Shown here: in pieces, positions 48,481-58,102 of the stretch
How the letters are laid out: each line of letters starts with the position of its first letter
Numbering within the stretch: position 1 is the first letter of the stretch
NCBI RefSeq assembly: GCF_900113015.1
Contig: NZ_FONV01000002.1
Coordinates: 496,001 to 560,000, forward strand
Origin: Actinoplanes philippinensis
Lineage (GTDB): Bacteria > Actinomycetota > Actinomycetes > Mycobacteriales > Micromonosporaceae
Direction of reading: 5' to 3'
DNA: 64,000 bases
Notes under the pieces: model-generated
The model's database searches: none
Told to the model about the DNA's origin: nothing
Seen by the model: only the letters and a program-made list of their open reading frames with translations
Program-made: the position numbers and the translations under genes

Positions 48481-50265
48481 GTGGACGTCGACGCCGGCCA
48501 CGGCGCCGCATTCGGTCGCGCCCTGCCGACCAGCACTACCGAAACGTCCTTCACCCGGCGCCTGCGCTCGCTGCTGAGTTTTCAGAACAACGACGACGAC
48601 CCCGTCGCCGAGCTGGCCCGCACCCACCGCAGCATCCACGCCTCGGCCGACGTCGCGATCCTGCGCCGCAGCTACCAGATCGCCGAGAGCATGCACCGCG
48701 GTCAGATGCGCAAGAGCGGCGACCCGTACATCACGCATCCCCTCGCTGTCGCGCAGATCTGCGCCGAGCTCGGGATGGACACCACCACGCTGGTCGCCGC
48801 GCTGCTGCACGACACGGTCGAGGACACCAGCTACACCCTCGAGGCGTTGCAGGGCGACTTCGGCAACGAGGTGGCCCACCTGGTCGACGGGGTGACCAAG
48901 TTCGACAAGGCGTATTACGGCAAGGCCGCCGAGGGCGAGACGATCCGCAAGATGATCGTCGCCGCCGGCAAGGACGTCCGGGTCCTGATCATCAAGCTGG
49001 CCGACCGGCTGCACAACATGCGCACCTTGGGCGCCCGCTCCAACGCCAGCCGCGCCCGCATCGCGACAGCCACGCTCGACGTGCTGGTCCCGCTCTGTGA
49101 CCGGCTCGGCATCCAGGCCCTCAAGCGCAACCTCGACGACGTGGTGCTCTACCACCTGGAGCCCGACTCGTACGCACGGATCGACGAGCACGTGAAGAAC
49201 CGGCCCGGCTGGGACGAGTATCTCGCCGACGTCTCGCACAAGGCACGGACGGCGCTGCGCCGGCAGAAGGTGACGGCCGAGGTGCAGCCGCGGCCCCGGC
49301 ACTACTACTCGATCTGGAAGGACACGGTCGCCGGCAACCATCCGGTGCCGCTCGACCTGCCCCGGATCGCTGTCGTCGTCGACGGGCCGGACACCGACTG
49401 CTACGCGGCTCTCGGCGCGATCCACGGCCGATGGCGCCCCGTGGCCGGCCGCTTCAAGGACTTCATCGCCTCCCCGAAGAACAACCTCTACCGCTCCCTG
49501 CACACCACCGTGGTGGGTCCGGAGGGCAAGCTGGTAGAGGTGCTGATCCGGACCGAGACGATGCACCGCTACTCGGAGTACGGCGTCGCCACCAGCTACC
49601 GATATCCGAAGGTGTCCGACGAGCCACCCGGCGCCGACCAGCTGACCTGGCTGAAACGGGTGCTCGACTGGCAGGGCGAGACGACCGACGCGGCACAGTT
49701 CCTCGACTCGCTGCGGTGCGACCTCGCCGAGGGGCAGATCACGGTCTTCGCTCACGGCAACGCCTACGAGCTGCCCAGTCAGTCCACGCCGGTGGATCTG
49801 GCGTACGAGCTGGGTCCACGCCACGGCGACCAGTGCCTGGCCGCGACGATCAACGGGCGTCTCGCGCCGCTCTCCTCCCCTCTCCGCGACGGTGACGTCG
49901 TGGAGATTTTTTCAGAGACCGACGGCCAGGCCGACGTCGAGCCGAACGCTCCCCGAGGCCCCCGCAAGGAGTGGCTGGGCTTCGTCAAGTCGAGCCAGGC
50001 CCAGATGCAGATCAACCGGTATTTCGACGAGAAGAACGAGCCCGGCATCAGCATCGCCGACAAGGTCCGCCTGGGCCGCGCCACGATCGGGCTGACCCTG
50101 CGCAAGCACGACCGTGGCCTGGCCAGCGAGGTGCCGCTGCGCCGGCTCGCCGAGGAGCTCGGCTACCCCGACCTGGAGACGCTGCTGGTCGCCGTCTGCG
50201 AGCGCAGTCTCGAGCCGGACGCCGTGGTCGAGCAGCTCATCGCCCTGGTCGACCACCCCGACTGA
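48481..50265 (+). CDS. Short RelA/SpoT homologue (RSH) without ACT domain
   Basis: This 594-residue (p)ppGpp enzyme homologue has an HD hydrolase domain (about 55-210) with the intact HDTVED and KLADRLHNMRTL motifs. The synthetase domain (about 245-390) is altered: EVLIRT stands for E-x-Q-I-R-T and SEYGVATSYRY for the usual AEYGxAAHW. A TGS domain (about 405-470) follows and the protein ends without the ACT/RRM region. It resembles the second, shorter RSH of streptomycetes (RshA). Hydrolysis is likely; synthesis uncertain. GTG start. Confidence 0.88.
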   Translation: MDVDAGHGAAFGRALPTSTTETSFTRRLRSLLSFQNNDDDPVAELARTHRSIHASADVAILRRSYQIAESMHRGQMRKSGDPYITHPLAVAQICAELGMDTTTLVAALLHDTVEDTSYTLEALQGDFGNEVAHLVDGVTKFDKAYYGKAAEGETIRKMIVAAGKDVRVLIIKLADRLHNMRTLGARSNASRARIATATLDVLVPLCDRLGIQALKRNLDDVVLYHLEPDSYARIDEHVKNRPGWDEYLADVSHKARTALRRQKVTAEVQPRPRHYYSIWKDTVAGNHPVPLDLPRIAVVVDGPDTDCYAALGAIHGRWRPVAGRFKDFIASPKNNLYRSLHTTVVGPEGKLVEVLIRTETMHRYSEYGVATSYRYPKVSDEPPGADQLTWLKRVLDWQGETTDAAQFLDSLRCDLAEGQITVFAHGNAYELPSQSTPVDLAYELGPRHGDQCLAATINGRLAPLSSPLRDGDVVEIFSETDGQADVEPNAPRGPRKEWLGFVKSSQAQMQINRYFDEKNEPGISIADKVRLGRATIGLTLRKHDRGLASEVPLRRLAEELGYPDLETLLVAVCERSLEPDAVVEQLIALVDHPD

Positions 50266-50284
50266 GCCGTAGGCCGTACCCCGT

Positions 50285-50290
50285 TAGCCT
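50285..50290 (+). promoter_or_regulatory. -10 box of leaderless Nudix gene
   Basis: TAGCCT lies 6 bases before GTG 50297. Confidence 0.5.
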
Positions 50291-50296
50291 TACCGC

Positions 50297-51139
50297 GTGA
50301 ACATTCACCGGCAGATCCGCGGGCTCGCCTATCAGGCCTTCTACGGGCTGCCCCTCCCGATGCGCCGCCACATCGCCCGCCTGGTGTCCCCGAAATACCT
50401 GGTCGGAGCGGTGGCGATCATCCGGGATGCGGAGGCCGAGGCCCCCGGGCGCATCCTTATGCTGCGCCAGCCACCCGGCCGCGGCTGGGGCCTTCCGGCC
50501 GGCATCCTCAAGCGCGGCGAGCTGCCCGCGGTGGGCGCCGCCCGAGAGCTTTTCGAAGAATCCGGGGTACGGGTGAAGCCCGCCGACCTGACTCCCGGCA
50601 ACCCGAACGCGATCGTCCACCCGAACGGCGGCGTGGTCGACACCGTCTGGTTCGGCGCTGTCCCGGCGTCGACCACCCGCCTGGCGGTGGACGGCGGTGA
50701 GGTCCTGGAGGCCCGCTGGTTCCCGATCGACGCCCTCCCGGACCTGACGTGGCCGACGGCCCGGCTGCTCGGCATCTACGGCCTGGGGCCCCGCGCCGGC
50801 GAGCTGCCACCGTCGATCCCGGCCGGCCCGTACCGGACGCCGTTCCCTTCCGGCTCCCCCACCAGTACCTCCACCAGCACTTCCACCAGTGTCTCCACCA
50901 GCTCACCCACCAGCTCCCCCACCCCGGACGGTCCTGCATCCGGCGGTCCCGCCGGTTCTTCCGCAGCGGAACTCCCTTCGTCGGGCGCCGCGCCCGGCTC
51001 CTCCGCAGCGGACCGCTCCTCACCTGACGCCGCAGCCGGCTCCTCCGCAGCGGACCACCCTTCGTCCGGCGGTTCGGCCGGTTTTGTCGGCGCGGAACGG
51101 CCGGTCTCCGGCTCGCCGGCCTCGGGTGACGGCCGGTGA
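50297..51139 (+). CDS. Nudix hydrolase with Ser/Ala-rich repeat tail
   Basis: This 280-residue protein has a Nudix domain (about 30-160). Its box GILKRGELPAVGAARELFEESGV begins at Gly 74 and fits GX5EX7REUXEEXGU fully; here it is split as GILKRGE and RELFEESG. The remaining 110 residues are disordered, with STSTS runs and repeated GSSAAD/AE units, unusual for this family. The substrate is a nucleoside diphosphate derivative of unknown kind. The stop overlaps the following start as GTGA, coupling it to a sugar nucleotidyltransferase. Confidence 0.88.
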   Translation: MNIHRQIRGLAYQAFYGLPLPMRRHIARLVSPKYLVGAVAIIRDAEAEAPGRILMLRQPPGRGWGLPAGILKRGELPAVGAARELFEESGVRVKPADLTPGNPNAIVHPNGGVVDTVWFGAVPASTTRLAVDGGEVLEARWFPIDALPDLTWPTARLLGIYGLGPRAGELPPSIPAGPYRTPFPSGSPTSTSTSTSTSVSTSSPTSSPTPDGPASGGPAGSSAAELPSSGAAPGSSAADRSSPDAAAGSSAADHPSSGGSAGFVGAERPVSGSPASGDGR

Positions 51140-51969
51140 CCGCGGTCGCCGGTGTGGTGCTGGCCGCCGGTGAGGGTCAGCGGCTGCGCCCCCTCACCGA
51201 GACCGTGCCGAAGGCGCTGTGCCCGGTCGGCAACCTCCCCCTGCTCGACCACGCCCTGCGCCGCCTCGCCGGCCTGGGCCTGTCCGGCCCGTCCACCGTC
51301 GCCGTGAACGCCGCCTACCTGGCCGGCCAGGTCGTGGCCCACGTGGGCGACCGCGCCCACCTCTCGGTCGAACCGGACGGCCCGATCGGCACCTCCGGCG
51401 GCATAGCCAGACTGCGCTCCTGGATCGACGGCAGGGGCGTGCTGGCCGGCAACGCCGACGCCTACCTGCACGACCCGTTCCGCGATCCGGGCAAGGACAT
51501 CGCGGCCCTCCTCGACGGCTGGTCGGGCGACACGGTCCGGATGCTGACGAAACCCTGCTTCCCCGGCGACACGGGCGGTTTCAGCGGCCGCCGGTTCGCC
51601 GGTTTCTCCCTGATGCCCTGGCGCTACGTCCGCAACCTGGACGAGGTCGACAGCAACCTGGTCCGCACGGTCTGGCGCCCCGCCGAGGCCGCCGGCGACC
51701 TGGAACTGATCCCCTACGAGGGTCTGTACATGGACACCGGCACCCCCGCCGACTATCTGACCGCCAACCTGCACGCCGCCGCGGGCACCGTGCTGACCGG
51801 CCCGTCCGTCCGGGTCACCGGAGACGCGACCGAGTCCGTGCTGGGCGCGGGCAGCGTCGTGGAGGGCACCGTGACCCGCTGCGTCCTCTGGCCCGGCGCG
51901 CACGTCCCGGCAGGAGAGTCCCTGACCGACGCCATCCGCACCGCCACCGGCCTGACCGTCCAGATCTGA
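51136..51969 (+). CDS. Sugar-phosphate nucleotidyltransferase
   Basis: This 277-residue enzyme has the nucleotidyltransferase fold: GVVLAAGEGQRLRPLTE at the N-terminus, VPKALCPVGNLPLLDH, the nucleotide site EPDGPIGTSGG, the metal Asp in LAGNADAYL, and a short C-terminal hexapeptide-like stretch. It resembles mannose-1-phosphate guanylyltransferases, but base and sugar are not certain. It is coupled to the Nudix gene, so both may act on the same sugar nucleotide. Confidence 0.85.
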   Translation: MTAVAGVVLAAGEGQRLRPLTETVPKALCPVGNLPLLDHALRRLAGLGLSGPSTVAVNAAYLAGQVVAHVGDRAHLSVEPDGPIGTSGGIARLRSWIDGRGVLAGNADAYLHDPFRDPGKDIAALLDGWSGDTVRMLTKPCFPGDTGGFSGRRFAGFSLMPWRYVRNLDEVDSNLVRTVWRPAEAAGDLELIPYEGLYMDTGTPADYLTANLHAAAGTVLTGPSVRVTGDATESVLGAGSVVEGTVTRCVLWPGAHVPAGESLTDAIRTATGLTVQI

Positions 51970-52067
51970 TCCACCCGCAAGATCGGCCCGGGCACATGCG
52001 GACCCCCACGGGACCGCATAGCATGGGCCGCGACCCACATCCATCCTCATAGGCGAGGAGCCCGCCG

Positions 52068-52355
52068 GTGAACACCGCCATCGTCCACATCGACTGCGCC
52101 ACCGACTCGATCCCCGAGGTCGCGGAGGCTCTGGCCGCGCTCGACGGCGTAAGCGAGGTCTACTCGGTAGCCGGCGGCGTGGACCTGATCGCCATCGTCC
52201 GAGTCCCCCACTTCGACGACATCGCCGAGGTCATCGCCGGCCGGATCTCCAAGACCCCAGGCGTGATCAACAGCGAGACCTTCGTCGCCTTCCGCGCCTA
52301 CTCGAAGCACGACCTGGAGGATGCCTTCGCCATAGGCCTCCCCGACGCCGACTGA
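52068..52355 (+). CDS. Stand-alone AsnC/Lrp ligand-binding (RAM) domain protein
   Basis: This 95-residue protein consists only of the AsnC/Lrp effector domain (VPEVAE-type ALAALDGVSEVYSVAGGVDLIAIV core) with no helix-turn-helix. Such SAM/RAM proteins oligomerise and bind amino acids, and may modulate full-length Lrp regulators. The start is GTG with CGAGGAG upstream. Standing near the respiratory cluster is common in actinobacteria as far as I recall. Confidence 0.88.
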   Translation: MNTAIVHIDCATDSIPEVAEALAALDGVSEVYSVAGGVDLIAIVRVPHFDDIAEVIAGRISKTPGVINSETFVAFRAYSKHDLEDAFAIGLPDAD

Positions 52356-52520
52356 CAGCCCGGCCCTCTCACCACTCGCTCCAGCCCCACCGGAGCGTCA
52401 CGGCGTGCGCCACCGAGGCGCTTCGCCGTGCTGTCACTCCGTGCGCAACCAGGCTGTGCCCACCCGACGCCCCAACGTATTCCCGCCGCCATGCAGCGCG
52501 CCACCGCCGCGCCCTCGAAG
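52356..52520. other. Gene-free stretch between convergent genes, left part
   Basis: No supported gene lies in 52356-52806, the space between the AsnC-like gene and qcrB. This left part has no recognisable feature. The pentamer array and the qcrB terminator fill most of the rest. Confidence 0.6.
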
Positions 52521-52635
52521 CGTCGTGCCGTGTCCTGCCGTGCCGTGCCGTGCCGTGTCCTGCCGTGTCCTGCCGTGCCGTGCCGTGCCGTGCCGTGTCC
52601 TGCCGTGTCGTGCCGTGTCGTGTCCTGCCGTGCCT
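52521..52635. repeat. Pentanucleotide tandem repeat, about 23 units
   Basis: An uninterrupted ladder of 5-base units TGCCG, TGTCC and TGTCG runs through 115 bases. Larger 10-base periodicity arises from TGTCCTGCCG pairs. It is non-coding and lies between converging genes. Copy number is probably variable between strains. Confidence 0.9.
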
Positions 52636-52764
52636 CCTGAAGGCGGAAGCCATGAGGAGGTCGGGAGGAAAGTGAGGCTGCGGCGACCCACGAAGGGATC
52701 CAGCCTGACGGCCCTGCCCCGGGCCATCGCCGTCCCGAATCGCAAGCCACCGCGAACGAAGAAA

Positions 52765-52794
52765 GGCCCGCCGGATCACATGATCCGACGGGCC
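52765..52794 (-). terminator. Terminator of the ctaE-qcrCAB operon
   Basis: Fourteen-base arms with one mismatch around a 2-base loop, 12 bases past the qcrB stop. On the minus strand it is followed by TTTCTT. Confidence 0.75.
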
Positions 52795-52806
52795 CAAGAC
52801 CCGAAC

Positions 52807-54417
52807 TCAACGCCCGGACTTGATCTCCTCGCGCTTGGCGGGGCCACCGACAGCCGGCGAGACCGGGATGTCAGCGGGCTTCTCCACCGGGTAGAAGAAT
52901 CCCTTGATGGCCGGCGCCAGGGCGCCGAGCCGGTTCATCTTCTTCGGGACGACCCAGCCGGCGTACTCCAGCGGGATCGGGTGGCCGTGGTCGTCGACGG
53001 GGCCGAGAGGCTGGTGGACCTCGACGAACTGGCCGTTCGGCAGGCGCTTGATGATGCCGGTCTCCACACCGTGGGCCAGCACCTGGCGGTCGTGCTGCTG
53101 CAGGCCGAGGCAGATGCGGACGGAGATGTAGTAGGCCAGCGGCGGCAGCAGGAGCAGACCGATACGGCCGGCCCAGGTCATCGCGTTGAGGCTGATGTGG
53201 AACTTGTCGGCGATGACGTCGTTGCCGCCGGAGATGGTGGCGACGAGGAAGAACGTCAGCGCCATCATGCCGATGCCGACGCGCTCCGGGTTGTCACGCG
53301 GCCGCTCGAGCAGGTGGTGGCTGCGCTTGTCCTTGAGCTTGCGCGCTTCCAGCCACGGGTACGCCATGGGCAGCGTGAACAGGGCCCCGAGGCCGACGAC
53401 GGCGGGCCAGAACATCGGCGGGATGCTGTAGCCGTCGCCGAACGGGATGTAGATCTGCCAGTTCGGCATGAGACGGACCAGGCCGTCCATGAACATGACG
53501 TAGAAGTCGGGCTGCGAGGCGGAGGAGACCTCGGCCGCACGGTACGGCCCGAAGAGCCAGATCGGGTTGATCTGGAAGAGGCCGGCCAGCAGCGCGATGA
53601 CACCGAAGACGGCCATGAAGAAGCCGCCCTGCTTCATCGCGTAGCGCGGGAACATCCGCTCGCCGACGACGTTCTCGTTGGTCCGCAGCGGGCCGGGCCA
53701 CTGCGTGTGCTTCTGCTTGAACACGATGCCCAGGTGGGCGGCGATCAGGCCGAGCAGGATGCCCGGGATGAGCAGCACGTGCGCGATGTAGAAGCGGCCG
53801 ATGATCAGCTCGCCGGGGAACTCGCCGCCGAAGATCGCGGCGGAGAGCCAGGTGCCGATGACCGGGAGGGTCAGCATGATCGCCGAGGCGATGCGGAGAC
53901 CGGTGCCGGAGAGGCCGTCGTCGGGCAGCGAGTAGCCGGTGAAGCCGGCGAAGAACCCGAGCAGGAACAGCAGGACGCCGATCACCCAGTTGATCTCGCG
54001 CGGCTTGCGGAACGCGCCGGTGAAGAAGACACGCGCCATGTGCACGATGATCGACGCCATGAACAGCAGCGCCGCCCAGTGGTGCAGCTGCCGCATGAAG
54101 AGGCCACCGCGGACCTCGAACGACAGGTGCAGGGAGGACTCGTACGCCGCGGACATCATGGTGCCCTTGAGCGCCAGGTACGAGCCGTCGTACGGCACCT
54201 CCTTCATCGACGGATCGAAGAAGAGGGTGAGGAACACGCCGCTGAGCAGCAGCACGATGAACGAGAAGAGGGCGATCTCGCCGAGCAGGAACGACCAGTG
54301 ATCAGGGAAGACCTTGTTCAGCAGGCCGCGCAGCGGAGTGGCCGCCTGGAACCGGTCGTCCACTCCCTTGGCGAAGTTTTTCGGAGCCTCTGCGAGGTCG
54401 ATCTTTCGGCGCTTCAC
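52807..54417 (-). CDS. qcrB: Cytochrome bc1 complex cytochrome b subunit
   Basis: This 536-residue membrane subunit oxidises menaquinol and passes electrons through two b-hemes. The paired heme ligands are in [17 protein letters not shown] and in the [17 protein letters not shown] helix. The quinol-site PPMFWPAVV (variant of PEWY) is also seen. About eight helices are followed by an actinobacterial C-terminal extension of more than 100 residues. The GTG start overlaps the qcrA stop as GTGA. It is the last gene of ctaE-qcrC-qcrA-qcrB and part of the bcc-aa3 supercomplex. Confidence 0.96.
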   Translation of the reverse strand: MKRRKIDLAEAPKNFAKGVDDRFQAATPLRGLLNKVFPDHWSFLLGEIALFSFIVLLLSGVFLTLFFDPSMKEVPYDGSYLALKGTMMSAAYESSLHLSFEVRGGLFMRQLHHWAALLFMASIIVHMARVFFTGAFRKPREINWVIGVLLFLLGFFAGFTGYSLPDDGLSGTGLRIASAIMLTLPVIGTWLSAAIFGGEFPGELIIGRFYIAHVLLIPGILLGLIAAHLGIVFKQKHTQWPGPLRTNENVVGERMFPRYAMKQGGFFMAVFGVIALLAGLFQINPIWLFGPYRAAEVSSASQPDFYVMFMDGLVRLMPNWQIYIPFGDGYSIPPMFWPAVVGLGALFTLPMAYPWLEARKLKDKRSHHLLERPRDNPERVGIGMMALTFFLVATISGGNDVIADKFHISLNAMTWAGRIGLLLLPPLAYYISVRICLGLQQHDRQVLAHGVETGIIKRLPNGQFVEVHQPLGPVDDHGHPIPLEYAGWVVPKKMNRLGALAPAIKGFFYPVEKPADIPVSPAVGGPAKREEIKSGR

Positions 54418-55514
54418 GGCCGCTCCCAGAAGTCAGGTCCGACGACGTCCTTGTAATCTTCCGCCGCCACGAAGAAACCTTCCTCGTCCACTGTAAGCGG
54501 CAGCATCGGCAGACGGCGCGTCGCGGGCCCGAAGATGGGCTGCGCGTTGTCCTTGATGTTGAACTGCGACTGGTGGCAAGGGCAGAGAAGACGGTTGGTC
54601 TGCTGCTCGTAGAGGCTGGCCGGGCAGCCGGCGTGCGTGCAGATCTTGGAGTACGCGACGTAGTTGCCCCACATCGAGCCGACGTTACGGCCGTTCTTGT
54701 CGGCCTCGGCGTTCTTGCGGGTCTCGGCCGCGTCGTCCGCCCGGAGGTGGATGAGCAGCGTCGGCGAGTCGGCGTACTTGTTGGTGGCGCCGTGCGGGAT
54801 GCCCGGGTAGACGGTCATCTGGCCGCCCGCGCTCACATCCTCGGGGCGGATCGGGCTGCCGTCCTCACGGGTGAGGCGGACCAGCTTGCCCCCGTTGGCG
54901 TCGGAGCTGAACCCGGTGGTGGTCATCATCGGGTTCGGGCCCTTGTGCGGGTCCTTGATGAGGCCGCCGACCAGCGGGGCGGCGACGGCCAGGCCGAGCG
55001 GGGCGGCGCCGATGGCGATCGCACCCTTCAGCAGCGGCCGGCGCGCGACACCCAGCTCGTCCGCCACATACATCATGGTCTGGCCGGTGATCAGCCGCTC
55101 GTCGTCGGAGGACGGGTCGCCGTGCCGCTGCTGGATGGACAGCTCGTGCGGCAGCAGCTTCTTGGCCCAGGCGAGGATCGCGAAGCCGAGCGACAGCAGG
55201 CCCAGGCCCAGGGTGATGCCCAGGATCGGGGTGTAGTAGTCGCTCCTCGTGTGGCCGAGCTCGAACTCCCACGGCCACACGATGTAGAAGACCAGGAACG
55301 CCGCGGTGAACAGCCCGGACAGCAGGAGCAGGAAGGCGATGTTGCGGACGATCCGCCGCTCCGCCTTCGAGTTCTGTCCGTGGAAGTGCGACTCGTACGT
55401 GACGATCTCGATGTCGTCGCGCCGGAGGCCTTCCTTGACGATGTCGAACCGCGTCAGGTGCGGGTCGTTGACGTCGACCGGGGTGCCGGCCTCGCCGTGA
55501 TGAACCGCCGTCAT
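54414..55514 (-). CDS. qcrA: Cytochrome bc1 complex Rieske iron-sulfur subunit
   Basis: This 366-residue subunit has three transmembrane helices (about 57-80, 95-120, 165-190), the actinobacterial form, ahead of the Rieske domain. The 2Fe-2S ligands are in [11 protein letters not shown] and [11 protein letters not shown]. It transfers electrons from QcrB to QcrC. The ATG overlaps the qcrC stop and the gene end overlaps qcrB, so the three are tightly coupled. Confidence 0.96.
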   Translation of the reverse strand: MTAVHHGEAGTPVDVNDPHLTRFDIVKEGLRRDDIEIVTYESHFHGQNSKAERRIVRNIAFLLLLSGLFTAAFLVFYIVWPWEFELGHTRSDYYTPILGITLGLGLLSLGFAILAWAKKLLPHELSIQQRHGDPSSDDERLITGQTMMYVADELGVARRPLLKGAIAIGAAPLGLAVAAPLVGGLIKDPHKGPNPMMTTTGFSSDANGGKLVRLTREDGSPIRPEDVSAGGQMTVYPGIPHGATNKYADSPTLLIHLRADDAAETRKNAEADKNGRNVGSMWGNYVAYSKICTHAGCPASLYEQQTNRLLCPCHQSQFNIKDNAQPIFGPATRRLPMLPLTVDEEGFFVAAEDYKDVVGPDFWERP

Positions 55515-56359
55515 GACTTCCCCGCAATCCAGAGCGACGTGAAGACCAGGAGCGTGATGCCGACCAGGAAGATGGCCATGCCCTCGGTCGACGGGCCGTA
55601 CCGGCCCAGGTTGAACAGGCCGCCCGGGTCCTTGTCGTCCTGCAGCTGGACCGAGATGTAGGTGATGATCTGCTTCTTCTGCTCCGGCGTGAGCTGGTTG
55701 TCACCGAAGACCGGCATGTTCTGCGGGCCGGTGAGCATGGCCGCGTAGAGCTCCTCGGCCGTGGCGTCGCTCAGGCTCGGGGCGAACTTGCCCGAGGAGA
55801 GCGCGCCGCCGCCACCACCGAAGCCGTGGCAGGAGGTGCAGTTGACGCGGAACAGCTCGCCACCGCGGGCCAGCGCGTCCGGGTCGGACTCGAGGTTCGC
55901 CACCAGCGGGCCGTCGGGCAGCTCGGGGCCGCCTCCCAGCTCCTGGATGTACTGCCCGAGCTGCTCGGTCTGCGCGTCGTTGAACTGCGGCGGCTTCTGC
56001 TCGGCCTGGGCCTCCTGGCGGGTCATCGGCATACGGCCGGTGCCGACCTGGAACTCCACGGAGGCCGAGCCGACGCCGATCAGGCTCGGCCCACGGTCCT
56101 CGACACCCTGGCCGTCACGGCCGTGGCAGCTGATGCAGCTGGTGTCGTAGAGCGCCTTGCCCTCTCGTGCGACAGCGGAGAGCTGAACGTTGTCCTCGGC
56201 GAACGCGCCCGGTGTGAAGGCGGTGTAGACGCCGCCGGCCAGCACCAGGGCGGCGAGCATGCGCACCGCCGCGCCGAGTCGCCGGCGCGCCCGGCTGGGC
56301 GCGCCGCGCCGCCGGGAGAACACCCGGGCGCGCCTGCGGGCGGGGGTGTCAGAAGTCAT
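55511..56359 (-). CDS. qcrC: Cytochrome bc1 complex di-heme cytochrome c subunit
   Basis: This 282-residue membrane-bound cytochrome cc has an N-terminal export/anchor segment, two heme c sites (CISCH at about residue 77 and CTSCH at about 175) and a C-terminal transmembrane helix. The second heme replaces soluble cytochrome c and delivers electrons directly to the aa3 oxidase. It lies 50 bases downstream of ctaE. Confidence 0.96.
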   Translation of the reverse strand: MTSDTPARRRARVFSRRRGAPSRARRRLGAAVRMLAALVLAGGVYTAFTPGAFAEDNVQLSAVAREGKALYDTSCISCHGRDGQGVEDRGPSLIGVGSASVEFQVGTGRMPMTRQEAQAEQKPPQFNDAQTEQLGQYIQELGGGPELPDGPLVANLESDPDALARGGELFRVNCTSCHGFGGGGGALSSGKFAPSLSDATAEELYAAMLTGPQNMPVFGDNQLTPEQKKQIITYISVQLQDDKDPGGLFNLGRYGPSTEGMAIFLVGITLLVFTSLWIAGKS

Positions 56360-56409
56360 GGGCTATGTCCCTTGGGGTTCGAACCTGAAGCTCAGCGGAT
56401 GGCGGCGCG

Positions 56410-57021
56410 TCACTGAAGCCAATAGATCATGGCGAACAGGGCGATCCAGACTACGTCCACGAAGTGCCAGTAGTACGACACGACGATCGCGGACGTGGCC
56501 TGGGCCGGCGTGAACCTGCCCATCGTCGTCCGGATCATGTAGACGATGAAGGCGATCAGGCCGCCGGTCACGTGCAGACCGTGGAACCCGGTCGTCAGGT
56601 AGAACATCGAGCCGTACCCGTCACCGTTGATCTTGACGCCCTCGCCGACGAGGGTTCGGTACTCGTTCACCTGCCCGAGCACGAAGATCAGGCCCATCAC
56701 GAAGGTGATCGTGAACCAGCGCCGCAGCGCGAACACATCACCCTTCTCCGCCGCGAAGACGCCGAGCTGGCAGGTCACCGACGAGAGGACCAGGATCACC
56801 GTGAACGTCGTCGCATACGGGATGTTGAGGGCCTCGGTGTGGTGCTCCCACATGCTGTAGTCCGCAGCACGGATGGAGAAGTACATCGCGAACAACGCCG
56901 CGAAGAACATGAGCTCGCTGGAGAGCCACACGATGGTCCCGACGCTGACCATGTTGGGTCGGGTCAGCGAGTGGATCCGGCTCTTGTCGATGGCTGCCGC
57001 TGTCACGGCCTCATTATTCAT
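56410..57021 (-). CDS. ctaE: Cytochrome c oxidase subunit III
   Basis: This 203-residue subunit III has five transmembrane helices, the five-helix bacterial form. [17 protein letters not shown] carries the conserved Glu, and [11 protein letters not shown] and [14 protein letters not shown] are family signatures. ATG 57021 begins the conserved segment; an upstream TTG in frame is unlikely. First gene of the ctaE-qcrCAB operon. Confidence 0.95.
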   Translation of the reverse strand: MNNEAVTAAAIDKSRIHSLTRPNMVSVGTIVWLSSELMFFAALFAMYFSIRAADYSMWEHHTEALNIPYATTFTVILVLSSVTCQLGVFAAEKGDVFALRRWFTITFVMGLIFVLGQVNEYRTLVGEGVKINGDGYGSMFYLTTGFHGLHVTGGLIAFIVYMIRTTMGRFTPAQATSAIVVSYYWHFVDVVWIALFAMIYWLQ

Positions 57022-57103
57022 CCGAGATAGGCCCAAGGTCCTCCGGGGTCCCCAATCCGGCCTTGTGGGCCGCCCGGAATAATCCGTGACCAGCGGGTAG
57101 ACC

Positions 57104-57109
57104 TAACCT
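57104..57109 (+). promoter_or_regulatory. -10 box of leaderless ctaG-like transcript
   Basis: TAACCT lies 6 bases before GTG 57116, with no clear Shine-Dalgarno. Confidence 0.5.
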
Positions 57110-57115
57110 CAAGGG

Positions 57116-58054
57116 GTGGAGCTTCACGTTTTGCCCTCACTCGCGGCCGATGCCGGGGATACTGGACTTCCGCCGTTCACACCGGCGGCGTTCTTCACCG
57201 AGGTCAACCTGATCAGCCCGATCGCGGTCGGCCTGCTGGCCTCGGCGGCGCTTTATCTGTACGGCGTGTGGCGCCTGCGGCAGCGCGGCGACGCCTGGCC
57301 GGCCGGGCGCACGGTGGCCTTCATCGCCGGTGGGCTGGGGTCGATCGCCCTGGTCACGGTGACCGGCATCGAGGCGTACGACACCACGCTGATCTCCGTC
57401 CACATGGTGCAGCACATGGTGTTGTCCATGGTGGGCCCGATCTTCCTGGCCCTGGGCGCGCCGACCACCCTGGCCCTGCGTGTCCTGCACGGGCCGCCGC
57501 GCAAGACCCTCCTGGCCGTCCTGCACAGCCGTTACGTGCGCGTGCTGACCTTCCCGCTGGTGGCGTTCGGCCTGTTCATCGCCAACCCGTTCGTCCTCTA
57601 CTTCACCGGCGCCTACCGGCAGACCCTGGAGCACGTCTGGGTGCACGAGTTCGTCCACCTGCACTTCATCATCACCGGCTGCCTGTTCTTCTGGCCGCTG
57701 CTGGGGCTCGACCCGCTGCCGAACCGGTGGCCGTACCCCGGCCGGGCTCTTCTCATGGTCCTGAGCGTCCCGTTCCACACGGTCCTCGGGCTGACCATCA
57801 TGCAGAGCAACGAGCTGCTCGGCGGCGACTGGTACCCGAACCTGGGCCTGAGCTGGCTGGATCCGAAGGCGGACCAGGTCACGGCGGGCGGCATCCTGTG
57901 GGCCGGCGGCGAGATCGTCAGCGTCACGATGCTGGGCATCCTGGTGGTCCAGTGGGTCCGCCAGTCGGAGCGGGAGGCCCGGCGGATCGACCGAGCCCTG
58001 GACCGGGCCGAGGCGGCGGACAATGCGGTACGCCCGGCGCCCGACGCCGGATAA
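57116..58054 (+). CDS. Cytochrome c oxidase assembly factor, caa3 CtaG family
   Basis: This 312-residue membrane protein has about seven helices. It has the family's His-rich conserved segments, SVHMVQHMVLSMVGP and WVHEFVHLHFIITGCLFFWPL, plausibly copper-handling. It is divergent from ctaE. It likely helps insert copper into the aa3 oxidase. Confidence 0.88.
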   Translation: MELHVLPSLAADAGDTGLPPFTPAAFFTEVNLISPIAVGLLASAALYLYGVWRLRQRGDAWPAGRTVAFIAGGLGSIALVTVTGIEAYDTTLISVHMVQHMVLSMVGPIFLALGAPTTLALRVLHGPPRKTLLAVLHSRYVRVLTFPLVAFGLFIANPFVLYFTGAYRQTLEHVWVHEFVHLHFIITGCLFFWPLLGLDPLPNRWPYPGRALLMVLSVPFHTVLGLTIMQSNELLGGDWYPNLGLSWLDPKADQVTAGGILWAGGEIVSVTMLGILVVQWVRQSEREARRIDRALDRAEAADNAVRPAPDAG

Positions 58055-58102
58055 CAAGTTCGGTACGATCCCTGGGACCTAAGACGTGAGGTGGGGCACA
58101 AG

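Noticed and set aside
52521..52635. CRISPR-like repeat array
   Set aside because: The unit is only 5 bases with no spacers, and there are no cas genes in the window.
52405..54456. Long plus-strand reading frame of 683 codons
   Set aside because: It lies antisense to qcrB and runs through the pentamer repeat; the translation is His/Asp/Arg-rich without any family feature.
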